NCBI RefSeq assembly: GCF_000621785.1 | Contig: NZ_KK211347.1 | Location: 62,001 to 126,000 of the forward strand | Direction: 5' to 3' | Source: Ruminococcus flavefaciens ND2009 | GTDB lineage: Bacteria; Bacillota; Clostridia; Oscillospirales; Ruminococcaceae | Length of the DNA stretch: 64,000 nt | Part shown: one piece after another, positions 16,584 through 23,448 of the stretch | How the letters are laid out: every line of letters starts with the position of its first letter | How positions within the stretch are numbered: the first letter of the stretch is position 1 | Made by a program: the position numbers and the translations under genes | Notes under the pieces: generated by a model | Database searches by the model: none | What the model saw: only the letters and a program-made list of their open reading frames with translations | Told to the model about the DNA's origin: nothing

Positions 16584-18758
16584 GTGGAAAACTTGATCAA
16601 GAAAAAGAGAATGATCTTCGGCGTTGTTGCAGCAGAAGCAAACAGCATCGAACAGCGCCAGATCATAAAGGGAATTGCAAGATTTGATCAGTGCGTAGGC
16701 ATAGACACCATTATTTTTTCCAACAACTACAACCCTAATGTCAAGGAGAAGGAGCTTTTCTGTGAAAACAGGATATACGACCTTATCCTCTCCGACGAGC
16801 TTGACGGGCTTATAGTTATCTCGGAATCATTTGTCAATGAGGAGCTCAGAAAGATGATCGCCGATCATCTCTCAAAAAAGAATATCCCTATCGTTGTTGT
16901 GGGGACCTATCTCCCCGAAATGGACCTTCCGCACTGTACATTCATCAATACCAGCGATGAGAACGACATTGAGGACATTACAGACCATCTTGTGGAAAAA
17001 CACGGATTTACCGAGATAGACATTATCACGGGCTATGACTTCATAGAGGCGTCTAATCTCCGTGTCAGCGGCTACCGCAAATCGCTGGAGAAGCACGGCA
17101 TAGAGTTCGATGAGAAGCGTGTTCACTTCGGAAACTTCTGGATGAACTCAGGCGAGGAGCTTGCCGAGCGCTATCACAAGGGCGAGCTGAAGCTGCCTCA
17201 GGCAGTAGTCTGCGCCAACGACTATATGGCTTACGGTCTTATCGACAAATTCGATGAGCTGGGCATAAGGGTGCCCGATGACGTTACCGTTGTGGGCTAT
17301 GAGTTCGTGGGCGACCGCTTCATGCACCAGCCTTTGCTTACTACTTATAAGAGAAACCGCGAGGCAATAGGCGAGGACGCCGCAAATATGGTCTACAGCC
17401 GCCTTAAAAAGCGCGAGTTCCTGTTCTCACCTCCGAGAGGCGAGATGATATGCGGCACAAGCTGCTCCTGCGGAATGGACCGCAAGCTCTATACACAGGA
17501 GCTGAAACGCGCCAGAGTAAAGAAAGAGTACGATAACTGGAACCTGTTCAATCCCCTCGACCAGAAGCTGACGGAGTGCAGGACCCTCAACGAATTCGTG
17601 GATATATGCGGCACCTTCCACTGGCAGGTAAGAGGCATTCAGAGCTTCTACCTCTGCCTTTACAAGAACTGGTACGACAGTGACGCTGAGCTTACGGATA
17701 TTCTCTCATGTCAGAGTATGGTGAGCTGGGAGGACAGAACTCCCTTCGATATGCAGAAGTATAACTTCTCAGCACTGCTTGCCAAGAACTTTGAACCTGC
17801 GGTGTACTATTTCAATCCGCTGTTCTTCAACGACAGGCTCTTCGGTCATCTGGTGCTGAAGTACCATGACCCAGACACCTATGATGACATCTACCGCAAC
17901 TGGCTGAAATCCGTCTCCAACGGTCTTGAGTTCCTGCGCATGAAGAACGATATACAGTATCTCACCCAGTGCCAGAACCTTTCCGACCTTCGCGATACTC
18001 TCACGGGAATGTACAACGAAACGGGCATGAGAAAGGCATATCACTCCATCGACATCGAAAATCAGGAGAACTGCCTTGTGATGATGAGGATAGGTATCTC
18101 CAACGCAGGCTTCTATGAGCTCAGCGGCAAGATCCCCGCCATAATGGACGCCGCCGAGGCTGTTACACAGTTCTGCGGAAGCAGCGATGTATGCGGCAGA
18201 GTGAATGACAATACCTTCGCCTGCATAATACAGGGCGATACGGACCCCGCTCTCCTTGAGAGCAGGCTTGAGTCCATAATGCTCCAGCACACCGTGTACA
18301 CCGACCAGTACGGCATAGACTCATTTGTCTGCGCGGCTGTGAAGTGCAGTGAGAAGTCCTACACCAAGCTTACGGGAATGTGTACGGATATTCTTGCGGA
18401 GCGCCAGCGTGAGAAGATGGAGATGCGTATGCGTCCCCACTACGATGATATGCTCCATATCAGAAGCTATATCTACAGCAACCCCCAGGACAGCTTTGAG
18501 TCGGAGAAGCTCCAGAAGCTCTATCCCTACAGCGCAGGTCATCTCCGCGAAGTGTACAAGAAGTGCTTCGGGGTAAGCATACATAAGGACTGCATAAATG
18601 CGCGAATGGCAAAGGCTACCTACTGCCTGACGGTAACACCGCTGAGTATGGCGGAGATAGCGGAGCAGTGCGGCTATGTGGACAGCAAGTACTTCCTGCG
18701 CCAGTTCCTTGCCACAGTCGGCGTGACACCCAACCAGTACCGCAATATGGCGAAATAA
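16584..18758 (+). CDS. LacI-like sensor, degenerate GGDEF and AraC-type DNA-binding regulator
   Basis: Up to 724 residues, soluble. N-terminal half (about 10-285): a LacI/GalR-type periplasmic-binding-fold sensor without its usual helix-turn-helix, containing AVVCANDYMAYGL and VPDDVTVVGYE. It ends in a cysteine motif SCSCG. A middle domain follows. A GGDEF-like region starts at LRDTLTGMYNETG, but the active-site loop reads VNDNTF instead of GGDEF, so no cyclase activity is expected. The C-terminal 100 residues are an AraC helix-turn-helix pair (PLSMAEIAEQCGY ... FLATVGVTPNQYR). The start is either this GTG or the TTG at 16593, which better matches the paralog at 40927 and has GGGGTGG five bases upstream. 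Probably a cytoplasmic sugar-responsive transcription factor. Confidence 0.88.
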   Translation: MENLIKKKRMIFGVVAAEANSIEQRQIIKGIARFDQCVGIDTIIFSNNYNPNVKEKELFCENRIYDLILSDELDGLIVISESFVNEELRKMIADHLSKKNIPIVVVGTYLPEMDLPHCTFINTSDENDIEDITDHLVEKHGFTEIDIITGYDFIEASNLRVSGYRKSLEKHGIEFDEKRVHFGNFWMNSGEELAERYHKGELKLPQAVVCANDYMAYGLIDKFDELGIRVPDDVTVVGYEFVGDRFMHQPLLTTYKRNREAIGEDAANMVYSRLKKREFLFSPPRGEMICGTSCSCGMDRKLYTQELKRARVKKEYDNWNLFNPLDQKLTECRTLNEFVDICGTFHWQVRGIQSFYLCLYKNWYDSDAELTDILSCQSMVSWEDRTPFDMQKYNFSALLAKNFEPAVYYFNPLFFNDRLFGHLVLKYHDPDTYDDIYRNWLKSVSNGLEFLRMKNDIQYLTQCQNLSDLRDTLTGMYNETGMRKAYHSIDIENQENCLVMMRIGISNAGFYELSGKIPAIMDAAEAVTQFCGSSDVCGRVNDNTFACIIQGDTDPALLESRLESIMLQHTVYTDQYGIDSFVCAAVKCSEKSYTKLTGMCTDILAERQREKMEMRMRPHYDDMLHIRSYIYSNPQDSFESEKLQKLYPYSAGHLREVYKKCFGVSIHKDCINARMAKATYCLTVTPLSMAEIAEQCGYVDSKYFLRQFLATVGVTPNQYRNMAK

Positions 18759-19090
18759 GGTTTTAGTGGTTAGTGCTTAGTTCCGAGCTGTCAGCTTGTA
18801 GGGGCGGCGTTTCGCCGTCCGCGACGATAATATGAATGTAAGGGGCGTCCTCAGGGGCGCCTCTTTTTATGCATAGCCACTTCCGTAACAGAGACAATGT
18901 ATATCTCTTTCTTCCCGTGCCTCTTGAATGCAGTCAGTGCGCTTTATCACATTAAATCGTTGAACGAAGGGAGAAAGTTAGTCCCCCATGCAGGGACGGG
19001 CAGCTTTCTGTAATAATCAGCAAGGGCGCCAAAAAGGCGCCCCACTAAGCACTATGCACTAATAGCTAATAACTACTCGCTACTCACTAA
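18759..19090. repeat. Non-coding region with inverted arms and GC hairpins
   Basis: 332 bases between convergent genes. The left arm has AGTGCTTAGT (18772-18781) and the right arm its exact complement ACTAAGCACT (19044-19053), each within TAGTG/CACTA-rich sequence like the arms of the element at 38281. A GGCGGCG/CGCCG hairpin of the TGTAGGGG family is at about 18797-18822, and GGGCGCC-A5-GGCGCCC lies near 19024-19042. The centre (18880-19010) shows nothing recognisable. Confidence 0.55.
18841..18868 (+). terminator. Intrinsic terminator of the sensor-AraC gene
   Basis: AGGGGCGTC (18841-18849) pairs with GGCGCCTCT (18856-18864) through two G-T pairs and is followed by TTTT. Confidence 0.75.
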
Positions 19091-20047
19091 TTACTGATTA
19101 GCGCGTCCGAGGAATGCTGCGCCGATGATACCTGCGTCGTTGCCCAGCTTGGCAATAACGATCTCGGTGTTCTTCTCTGAGTTGCGTGTGTAGACTTCCT
19201 TGGCAACAAGCTCCTTCATAGGCAGGAGGAGGGGATCGCCCTCGTTGCAGACGCCGCCGCCGATACAGAGTATATCGGGCTGGAAGATGTTGATGGTATT
19301 GGTGATACCTGCTGCAAGGTACTTGATGTACTTGTCAACAACAGCCTTTGCGTACTTGTCGCCTGCTCTCATGCAGTCAAATGAGGTGCGTGCAGTAACC
19401 TTGCCCTTTTCCTTCTCGGACTGAGCCATGATGCAGTCGGGGTGCTCTGCGATAGCTTCCTTTGTCATGCGGATAAGACCTGTTGCTGAGGAATAAGCCT
19501 CGAAGCAGCCCTTTCTGCCGCAGGAGCACTGTGCGCCGTCAACTTCGATAACAGTGTGACCGATCTCAGCGCCTGCGAAGTTTGAGCCTGAGTAGATCCT
19601 GCCGTCGATGATGATACCGCCGCCTACGCCTGTGCCGAGAGTGATACATACAGCGTTCTTTGCGCCCTTTGCAGCACCTGCCACGAACTCGCCGTAAGCA
19701 GCTGCATTGGCGTCATTCTCAATGAAAACGGGCTTGTCGATGGTCTCCTGTATGTACTTCACCATAGGAGTGTTCTTGAAGCCCAGGTTGTTTGAGTACT
19801 CGATGATACCTGCCTCACTGTTTGCAATACCGGGAGTACCCACGCCGATCCACTCTATCTGATCCATGGTGAGCTTTGCGTTCTTGACAGCCTCTATTGC
19901 CATTCTTGCCATATCGTCGGCAATTTCCTTTTCGGGTCTGGGGCAGTTTGTCTTTGTGCTTGCCTTTGCGATGATGTTGTATTCCTCGTCAACAACACCT
20001 GCAACGATGTTGGTTCCTCCGAGGTCGATTCCTACGTAATATTTCAT
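19091..20047 (-). CDS. glcK: ROK family glucokinase
   Basis: 318 residues, the usual ROK kinase length. It phosphorylates glucose to glucose-6-phosphate with ATP in the cytoplasm. Motifs: the phosphate-binding DLGGTNIVAG at 9-18, GVGTPGI, ENDANAAAYGE with the catalytic Asp, LGTGVGGG, and the ROK signature with zinc ligands, GHTV ... CSCGRKGCFE. No DNA-binding N terminus is present, so it is an enzyme and not a ROK repressor. AGGAGG precedes the ATG. It is the last gene after GH25 lysozyme and manA, 12 bases below manA. Confidence 0.94.
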   Translation of the reverse strand: MKYYVGIDLGGTNIVAGVVDEEYNIIAKASTKTNCPRPEKEIADDMARMAIEAVKNAKLTMDQIEWIGVGTPGIANSEAGIIEYSNNLGFKNTPMVKYIQETIDKPVFIENDANAAAYGEFVAGAAKGAKNAVCITLGTGVGGGIIIDGRIYSGSNFAGAEIGHTVIEVDGAQCSCGRKGCFEAYSSATGLIRMTKEAIAEHPDCIMAQSEKEKGKVTARTSFDCMRAGDKYAKAVVDKYIKYLAAGITNTINIFQPDILCIGGGVCNEGDPLLLPMKELVAKEVYTRNSEKNTEIVIAKLGNDAGIIGAAFLGRANQ

Positions 20048-20059
20048 TTTATATCCTCC

Positions 20060-21016
20060 TTATTGGATAGTCGTGACGATGACATCACAATTTCCTTTTA
20101 TAGCAAATGCGCCTGTTCCTGCGGGAACGAAAACGCTTGAGCCCATAGTAAGTTCCAGCCTGTAGTTATCGGCGACAAGCTCACCGCCGCTTCCGCCTAT
20201 CATGAGAACATGGGCGAAAGAGTTCTTATCCGCGTAAAGCTCCAGCTCCTTGATGAGCCTGTGGCGGTTTACGTTAAAGTATTTGCAGTCCGCCAGAAGC
20301 TGAGTCACAACGCCGTCCAGCTCAAGACCATAAACGGGTCTTTCCGGGTCAAGGGGCTTGGTATTTGTGACCTCAAGAGCCTTTTCAATGTGCAGTGGAC
20401 GGGGCTTTCCGTCAGCCCCAAGCCTGCCGTAGTCATAGACGCGGTAGGTGACGTTGGAGCTCTGCTGTATCTCGGCAATGAGTATGCCCTTGCCGATGGC
20501 GTGGAGAGTGCCCGGCTCGATGAAGAAAACGTCACCCTGCTTAACGGGAACCCGGCGGAGCTTCTCCATGAGGGTATTGTCCTCAATGGCTTTGCGGAAG
20601 TCCTCCTTGCTGAGCTCCTCATTGAAGCCGTAGATGAGCTCTGAGTCGGGAGCGGCGTCAATTACGTACCACATCTCGGTCTTGCCGTTGTCGTTTTCGT
20701 ATTTATGGGCGTATTCATCGTCGGGGTGGACCTGCACTGACAGGTCGTTCTTGGCGTCGATGAGCTTCACCAGCACGGGGAAGCTGTCTCCGCTTTTAAA
20801 GCCGTAGCCGACAGCCTCCGGGTGCTCCTTTACGAAGTCGCTGAGCTTCATGCCGTCGAATTCTCCGCCGCTGATATAACATTCACCGTCAGGGTGGCAG
20901 CTCAGCTCCCAGCTCTCAGCCAGGCGTTCACCGCCCTCCTTGCCGAAAAGAGTCCTGAGTCTTGTTCCGCCCCATATATAGTCCTTGACGGGTGCTTTTA
21001 AATAGAATGGTCTCAC
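20060..21016 (-). CDS. manA: Mannose-6-phosphate isomerase, class I
   Basis: 318 residues, typical of the short Firmicute form. It interconverts mannose-6-phosphate and fructose-6-phosphate. Visible features: the N-terminal KDYIWGGTRL, zinc-ligand segments QVHPDDEYA and EMWYVID, and the signature EPGTLHAIGKG. It begins two bases after the GH25 gene ends and precedes glucokinase by 12 bases, so one transcript serves all three. Together with the GH26 mannanase it forms a plausible path from mannan to glycolysis, although the two loci are 11 kb apart. Confidence 0.95.
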   Translation of the reverse strand: MRPFYLKAPVKDYIWGGTRLRTLFGKEGGERLAESWELSCHPDGECYISGGEFDGMKLSDFVKEHPEAVGYGFKSGDSFPVLVKLIDAKNDLSVQVHPDDEYAHKYENDNGKTEMWYVIDAAPDSELIYGFNEELSKEDFRKAIEDNTLMEKLRRVPVKQGDVFFIEPGTLHAIGKGILIAEIQQSSNVTYRVYDYGRLGADGKPRPLHIEKALEVTNTKPLDPERPVYGLELDGVVTQLLADCKYFNVNRHRLIKELELYADKNSFAHVLMIGGSGGELVADNYRLELTMGSSVFVPAGTGAFAIKGNCDVIVTTIQ

Positions 21017-21018
21017 TT

Positions 21019-21792
21019 TTAATCCTTTCCTTGCTGTTTTGCTGTGTCGGGCAACTCAGCCTTGCTTGATACCTTGGCGAACTGCCTGTCGAAGTCCTCC
21101 TCAGAGCCGTTGTACACGTTGAGGTCGATGTGCTCCTCTTCGCCGTTATAGCCTGTAAGAGTACCCTTGTCGCTGTACTGCCAGAAGGTCCAGTCCAGCA
21201 GGTCGGGCTCACAGCTGACGCTCCTTATCCACAGGGGATAGTCGGAGAAGTCCTTTCTGACATATCTGCAATAGACGGGGAGGGTGCTGTAAATTATGGG
21301 CTTTACGCCGTAGTAAGCCTCCAGCCGTTCAAGGAGGGGCTTGAGTATAGCTTCGGTCTCCTCAAGAGAGGGCTTGTTTGAGCGCTTGTCGGCGTAGTAT
21401 TCAATGTCAATAACGGGAGGCATATCTATCTCGTCCCTGCCCACGGCGGCAATGAAGTTATCCGCCTGGGTCTCGCCTGCGCTGTCGAAGCTGAAGAAGT
21501 GGTAAGCCGACACCCTTATGCCCGTATCCTTGGCTCTGTCCAGGTTGCGGCGGACGGACTCGTCTGTGTGGCCGCTTCCCTCGGTAGCCTTTATAAAGGC
21601 AAAGGAAACATTCTGGCTCTCAAGCTCCTTCCAGTCAATATCTCCCTGATAGTTGGAGACGTCAACACCGAAAACAGGGTACTTAGTCCTGTTGACCTTT
21701 GCGGTGGAGAAAAAGAAGGCTCCGACCGCCGCCGCTGTCATGAAAGCCACTCCTGTAACTGCGCATATTATCCTGCGTTTTAATCTATCCAT
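21019..21792 (-). CDS. GH25 family lysozyme, membrane-anchored or secreted
   Basis: 257 residues. An N-terminal basic stretch and hydrophobic helix (about 7-29) act as signal or anchor. The catalytic domain shows FGVDVSNYQGDIDW, FAFIKATEG, the acidic motif VIDIEYY, and WTFWQYSDKG near the end, all diagnostic for GH25, which cleaves the MurNAc-GlcNAc bond of peptidoglycan. No cell-wall-binding repeats follow. Placement ahead of two sugar-metabolism genes is odd and may only reflect a shared promoter. AGGAG lies 12 bases upstream of the ATG. Confidence 0.93.
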   Translation of the reverse strand: MDRLKRRIICAVTGVAFMTAAAVGAFFFSTAKVNRTKYPVFGVDVSNYQGDIDWKELESQNVSFAFIKATEGSGHTDESVRRNLDRAKDTGIRVSAYHFFSFDSAGETQADNFIAAVGRDEIDMPPVIDIEYYADKRSNKPSLEETEAILKPLLERLEAYYGVKPIIYSTLPVYCRYVRKDFSDYPLWIRSVSCEPDLLDWTFWQYSDKGTLTGYNGEEEHIDLNVYNGSEEDFDRQFAKVSSKAELPDTAKQQGKD

Positions 21793-21870
21793 TTACGGAA
21801 ACAACTCCTAAGGCTCCGTTCTGTCAGTTTCAGAGCCGATAACGATTTCTGAAAAAAGTCATACAAATAT

Positions 21871-21899
21871 ATAATAAACTAAAATGGCGAAATAGTCAA
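21871..21899 (-). promoter_or_regulatory. Promoter of the lysozyme-manA-glcK operon
   Basis: On the minus strand TTGACT (21899-21894), a 17-base spacer and TATTAT (21876-21871), about 80 bases before the lysozyme start. Confidence 0.72.
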
Positions 21900-21954
21900 C
21901 AGTTTTTTTGAAAAAAGCCCCCGGAGTCATAACTCACGGTTCCCTCATGGCGTA

Positions 21955-21983
21955 TTGACTTTTGGGGGGAGATATGCTATCAT
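21955..21983 (+). promoter_or_regulatory. Promoter of the 170-residue membrane protein gene
   Basis: TTGACT (21955-21960), a 17-base spacer and TATCAT (21978-21983), about 35 bases upstream of the GTG start. Confidence 0.68.
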
Positions 21984-22017
21984 TGTTTCAGAATAATGTC
22001 TCTGGGAGGGAAATACC

Positions 22018-22530
22018 GTGGATTTTGAAGAAGAATACAAACAGAACAGGACTGCAATGAAAAAGGTCAAAAAAACAGAGACCTGGATATTCATAGTTTT
22101 TGCAGTAAATATCGCTGTTGCAGGATTTTATCTCTTTTTAGCTATTTCGGGAGATCTGCTCTCTATCATCATTGCCGTTCTCGGACTTGCAGGCTCCGCA
22201 CTGGGCTTACTGAGCGTGCGCAAAAGGGATTCCGCACTTGCCATTGCCGCGGGAGTTCTCGTTATAGCTGAGGTCGGCGTCATGTTCTTTTCTGACGGTA
22301 TCTCTGTTCTGGGAGTTGTTGAGGTCGCCGTATTCACGTATTTCGCCGTGGGTAACTTCCTGAACATAAAGAAGTACAGATGGCTTGAGCAGCAGGACGG
22401 CTTTCCGAATTTCGAGCCCCGTCTCAAGGAGTACGACATGGACAGAGCACAGCGCAATATCAAGGACCCCTACGCACAGAAAATGGAAGATATGCACAAG
22501 AACAACACTCACGAAATGCAGGAGCTCTGA
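22018..22530 (+). CDS. Predicted four-helix membrane protein, unknown function
   Basis: 170 residues starting at GTG with GGGAGGG seven bases upstream. A charged N terminus (about 1-20) is followed by about four hydrophobic helices between residues 22 and 115, then a charged, likely cytoplasmic C-terminal tail of 55 residues ending HEMQEL. I do not recognise a family. It has its own promoter and no obvious partner; the next gene is 400 bases away. Confidence 0.7.
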   Translation: MDFEEEYKQNRTAMKKVKKTETWIFIVFAVNIAVAGFYLFLAISGDLLSIIIAVLGLAGSALGLLSVRKRDSALAIAAGVLVIAEVGVMFFSDGISVLGVVEVAVFTYFAVGNFLNIKKYRWLEQQDGFPNFEPRLKEYDMDRAQRNIKDPYAQKMEDMHKNNTHEMQEL

Positions 22531-22790
22531 TATTACAGTGGTGCTGATATAGAAGTTTATACGTAACTATCGGGGGAAAACCTTTCTGAGGAAAGGTTCT
22601 TCCCCCGAACCCCTTTTCCAAAGACTTTTGGCTGGTTTTTCTATGAAGAGGACGCCTTAAACATAATAAAATGGCGGACATTATCAAGCGTCCTCTCCAT
22701 ATAAAAACAAAACAGAGCCTCGGAAATGGAATTACGGGAAGCACTTCTTCAAAAGAGCTCCCTGATACTGCGTGTAAAACTGCTGTATGA
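22531..22790. repeat. Intergenic hairpin repeats
   Basis: CGGGGGAA (22571-22578) pairs across an inner ACCTTT/AAAGGT stem with TTCCCCCG (to 22607). This GGGGGAA-type hairpin, followed by CCCCTTTTCCAAA, resembles a dispersed sequence common in related genomes. A second inverted pair is GAGGACGC (22648-22655) with GCGTCCTC (22688-22695). No gene was seen here. Confidence 0.55.
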
Positions 22791-22817
22791 GCAGACCTTT
22801 TCCGTCTGCGTTTTTTT
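22791..22817 (+). terminator. Intrinsic terminator upstream of the second ECF sigma gene
   Basis: GCAGAC (22791-22796) and GTCTGC (22804-22809) enclose a 7-base loop and are followed by GTTTTTTT. It would end read-through from the upstream membrane-protein gene, or attenuate a transcript started further upstream. Confidence 0.7.
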
Positions 22818-22935
22818 GTGCCTTTTCACAGACAGGGGCATTGTTTACAAAATATTCACAATTATGCTGTCCAATAACAGGGGGCAGCTTCGTTATAAAT
22901 ATAAAATGGGATCTTATATGAAGGGAGATGGGGCA

Positions 22936-23448
22936 GTGTCGGCAGCTAAAAACAGCAATGGCGGAATAACATTTGAAGAAATGTATCTGAAGAACAGAAA
23001 CCTGATGATGTATACGGCAATGAAGATACTCAACAATTTTGCAGACGCCGAAGACTGCGTATCAGAGGCTTTTTTCAGGGCTTCAAAAATTTTTCCTGAA
23101 ATTTCTCGCATGGAGTGTCCAAAAATGACCTCCCTGCTCGTTATAATTGTCAGAAACGCAGCACTGGATAAGTACAGAGCTAACAAAAGGGTAGTGGCTG
23201 TCGAGGCTCCCGATGAGGAAACAGGGACCTTCTGCACTGACAGCTATTCCTTCGACTCCGTTCAGAGTGCCATCGCTCAGCTTAAAGACGAATACCGCGA
23301 TATTCTGACGCTCAGATTTGTTTACGGCTATTCGGTAAAGGAGATCACCGGGATACTGAATATCTCGGCAGACAATGCATACAAACGTATACAGCGCGCT
23401 AAAACGGAGCTTGGTAAAATTCTTGAGAATGGAGGGGAAGACGTATGA
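22936..23448 (+). CDS. ECF sigma factor coupled to an anchored dockerin-repeat protein
   Basis: 170 residues from the GTG that has GGGAG eight bases upstream; the frame is open 210 bases further out, but without an SD or sigma-like sequence. Region 2 lies at about 15-80 (EMYLKNRNLMMYTAMKILNN ... DCVSEAFFRA) and region 4 at about 110-165 (LKDEYRDILTLRFVYGYSVK ... NAYKRIQRAKTELGK). It directs RNA polymerase to a dedicated promoter set. Its TGA overlaps the ATG of the next gene (ATGA), so the two products are made in step, as is usual for a sigma and its membrane-bound anti-sigma. Confidence 0.92.
   Translation: MSAAKNSNGGITFEEMYLKNRNLMMYTAMKILNNFADAEDCVSEAFFRASKIFPEISRMECPKMTSLLVIIVRNAALDKYRANKRVVAVEAPDEETGTFCTDSYSFDSVQSAIAQLKDEYRDILTLRFVYGYSVKEITGILNISADNAYKRIQRAKTELGKILENGGEDV

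Noticed and set aside
22531..22735. Small gene or insertion sequence remnant between the membrane protein and the ECF sigma gene
   Set aside because: Only hairpin repeats are visible; no start, SD or transposase-like frame was found.
22726..22935. N-terminal extension of the second ECF sigma factor
   Set aside because: The extra 70 codons cross an intrinsic terminator and have no similarity to sigma region 1 or 2; the GTG at 22936 has a proper SD.
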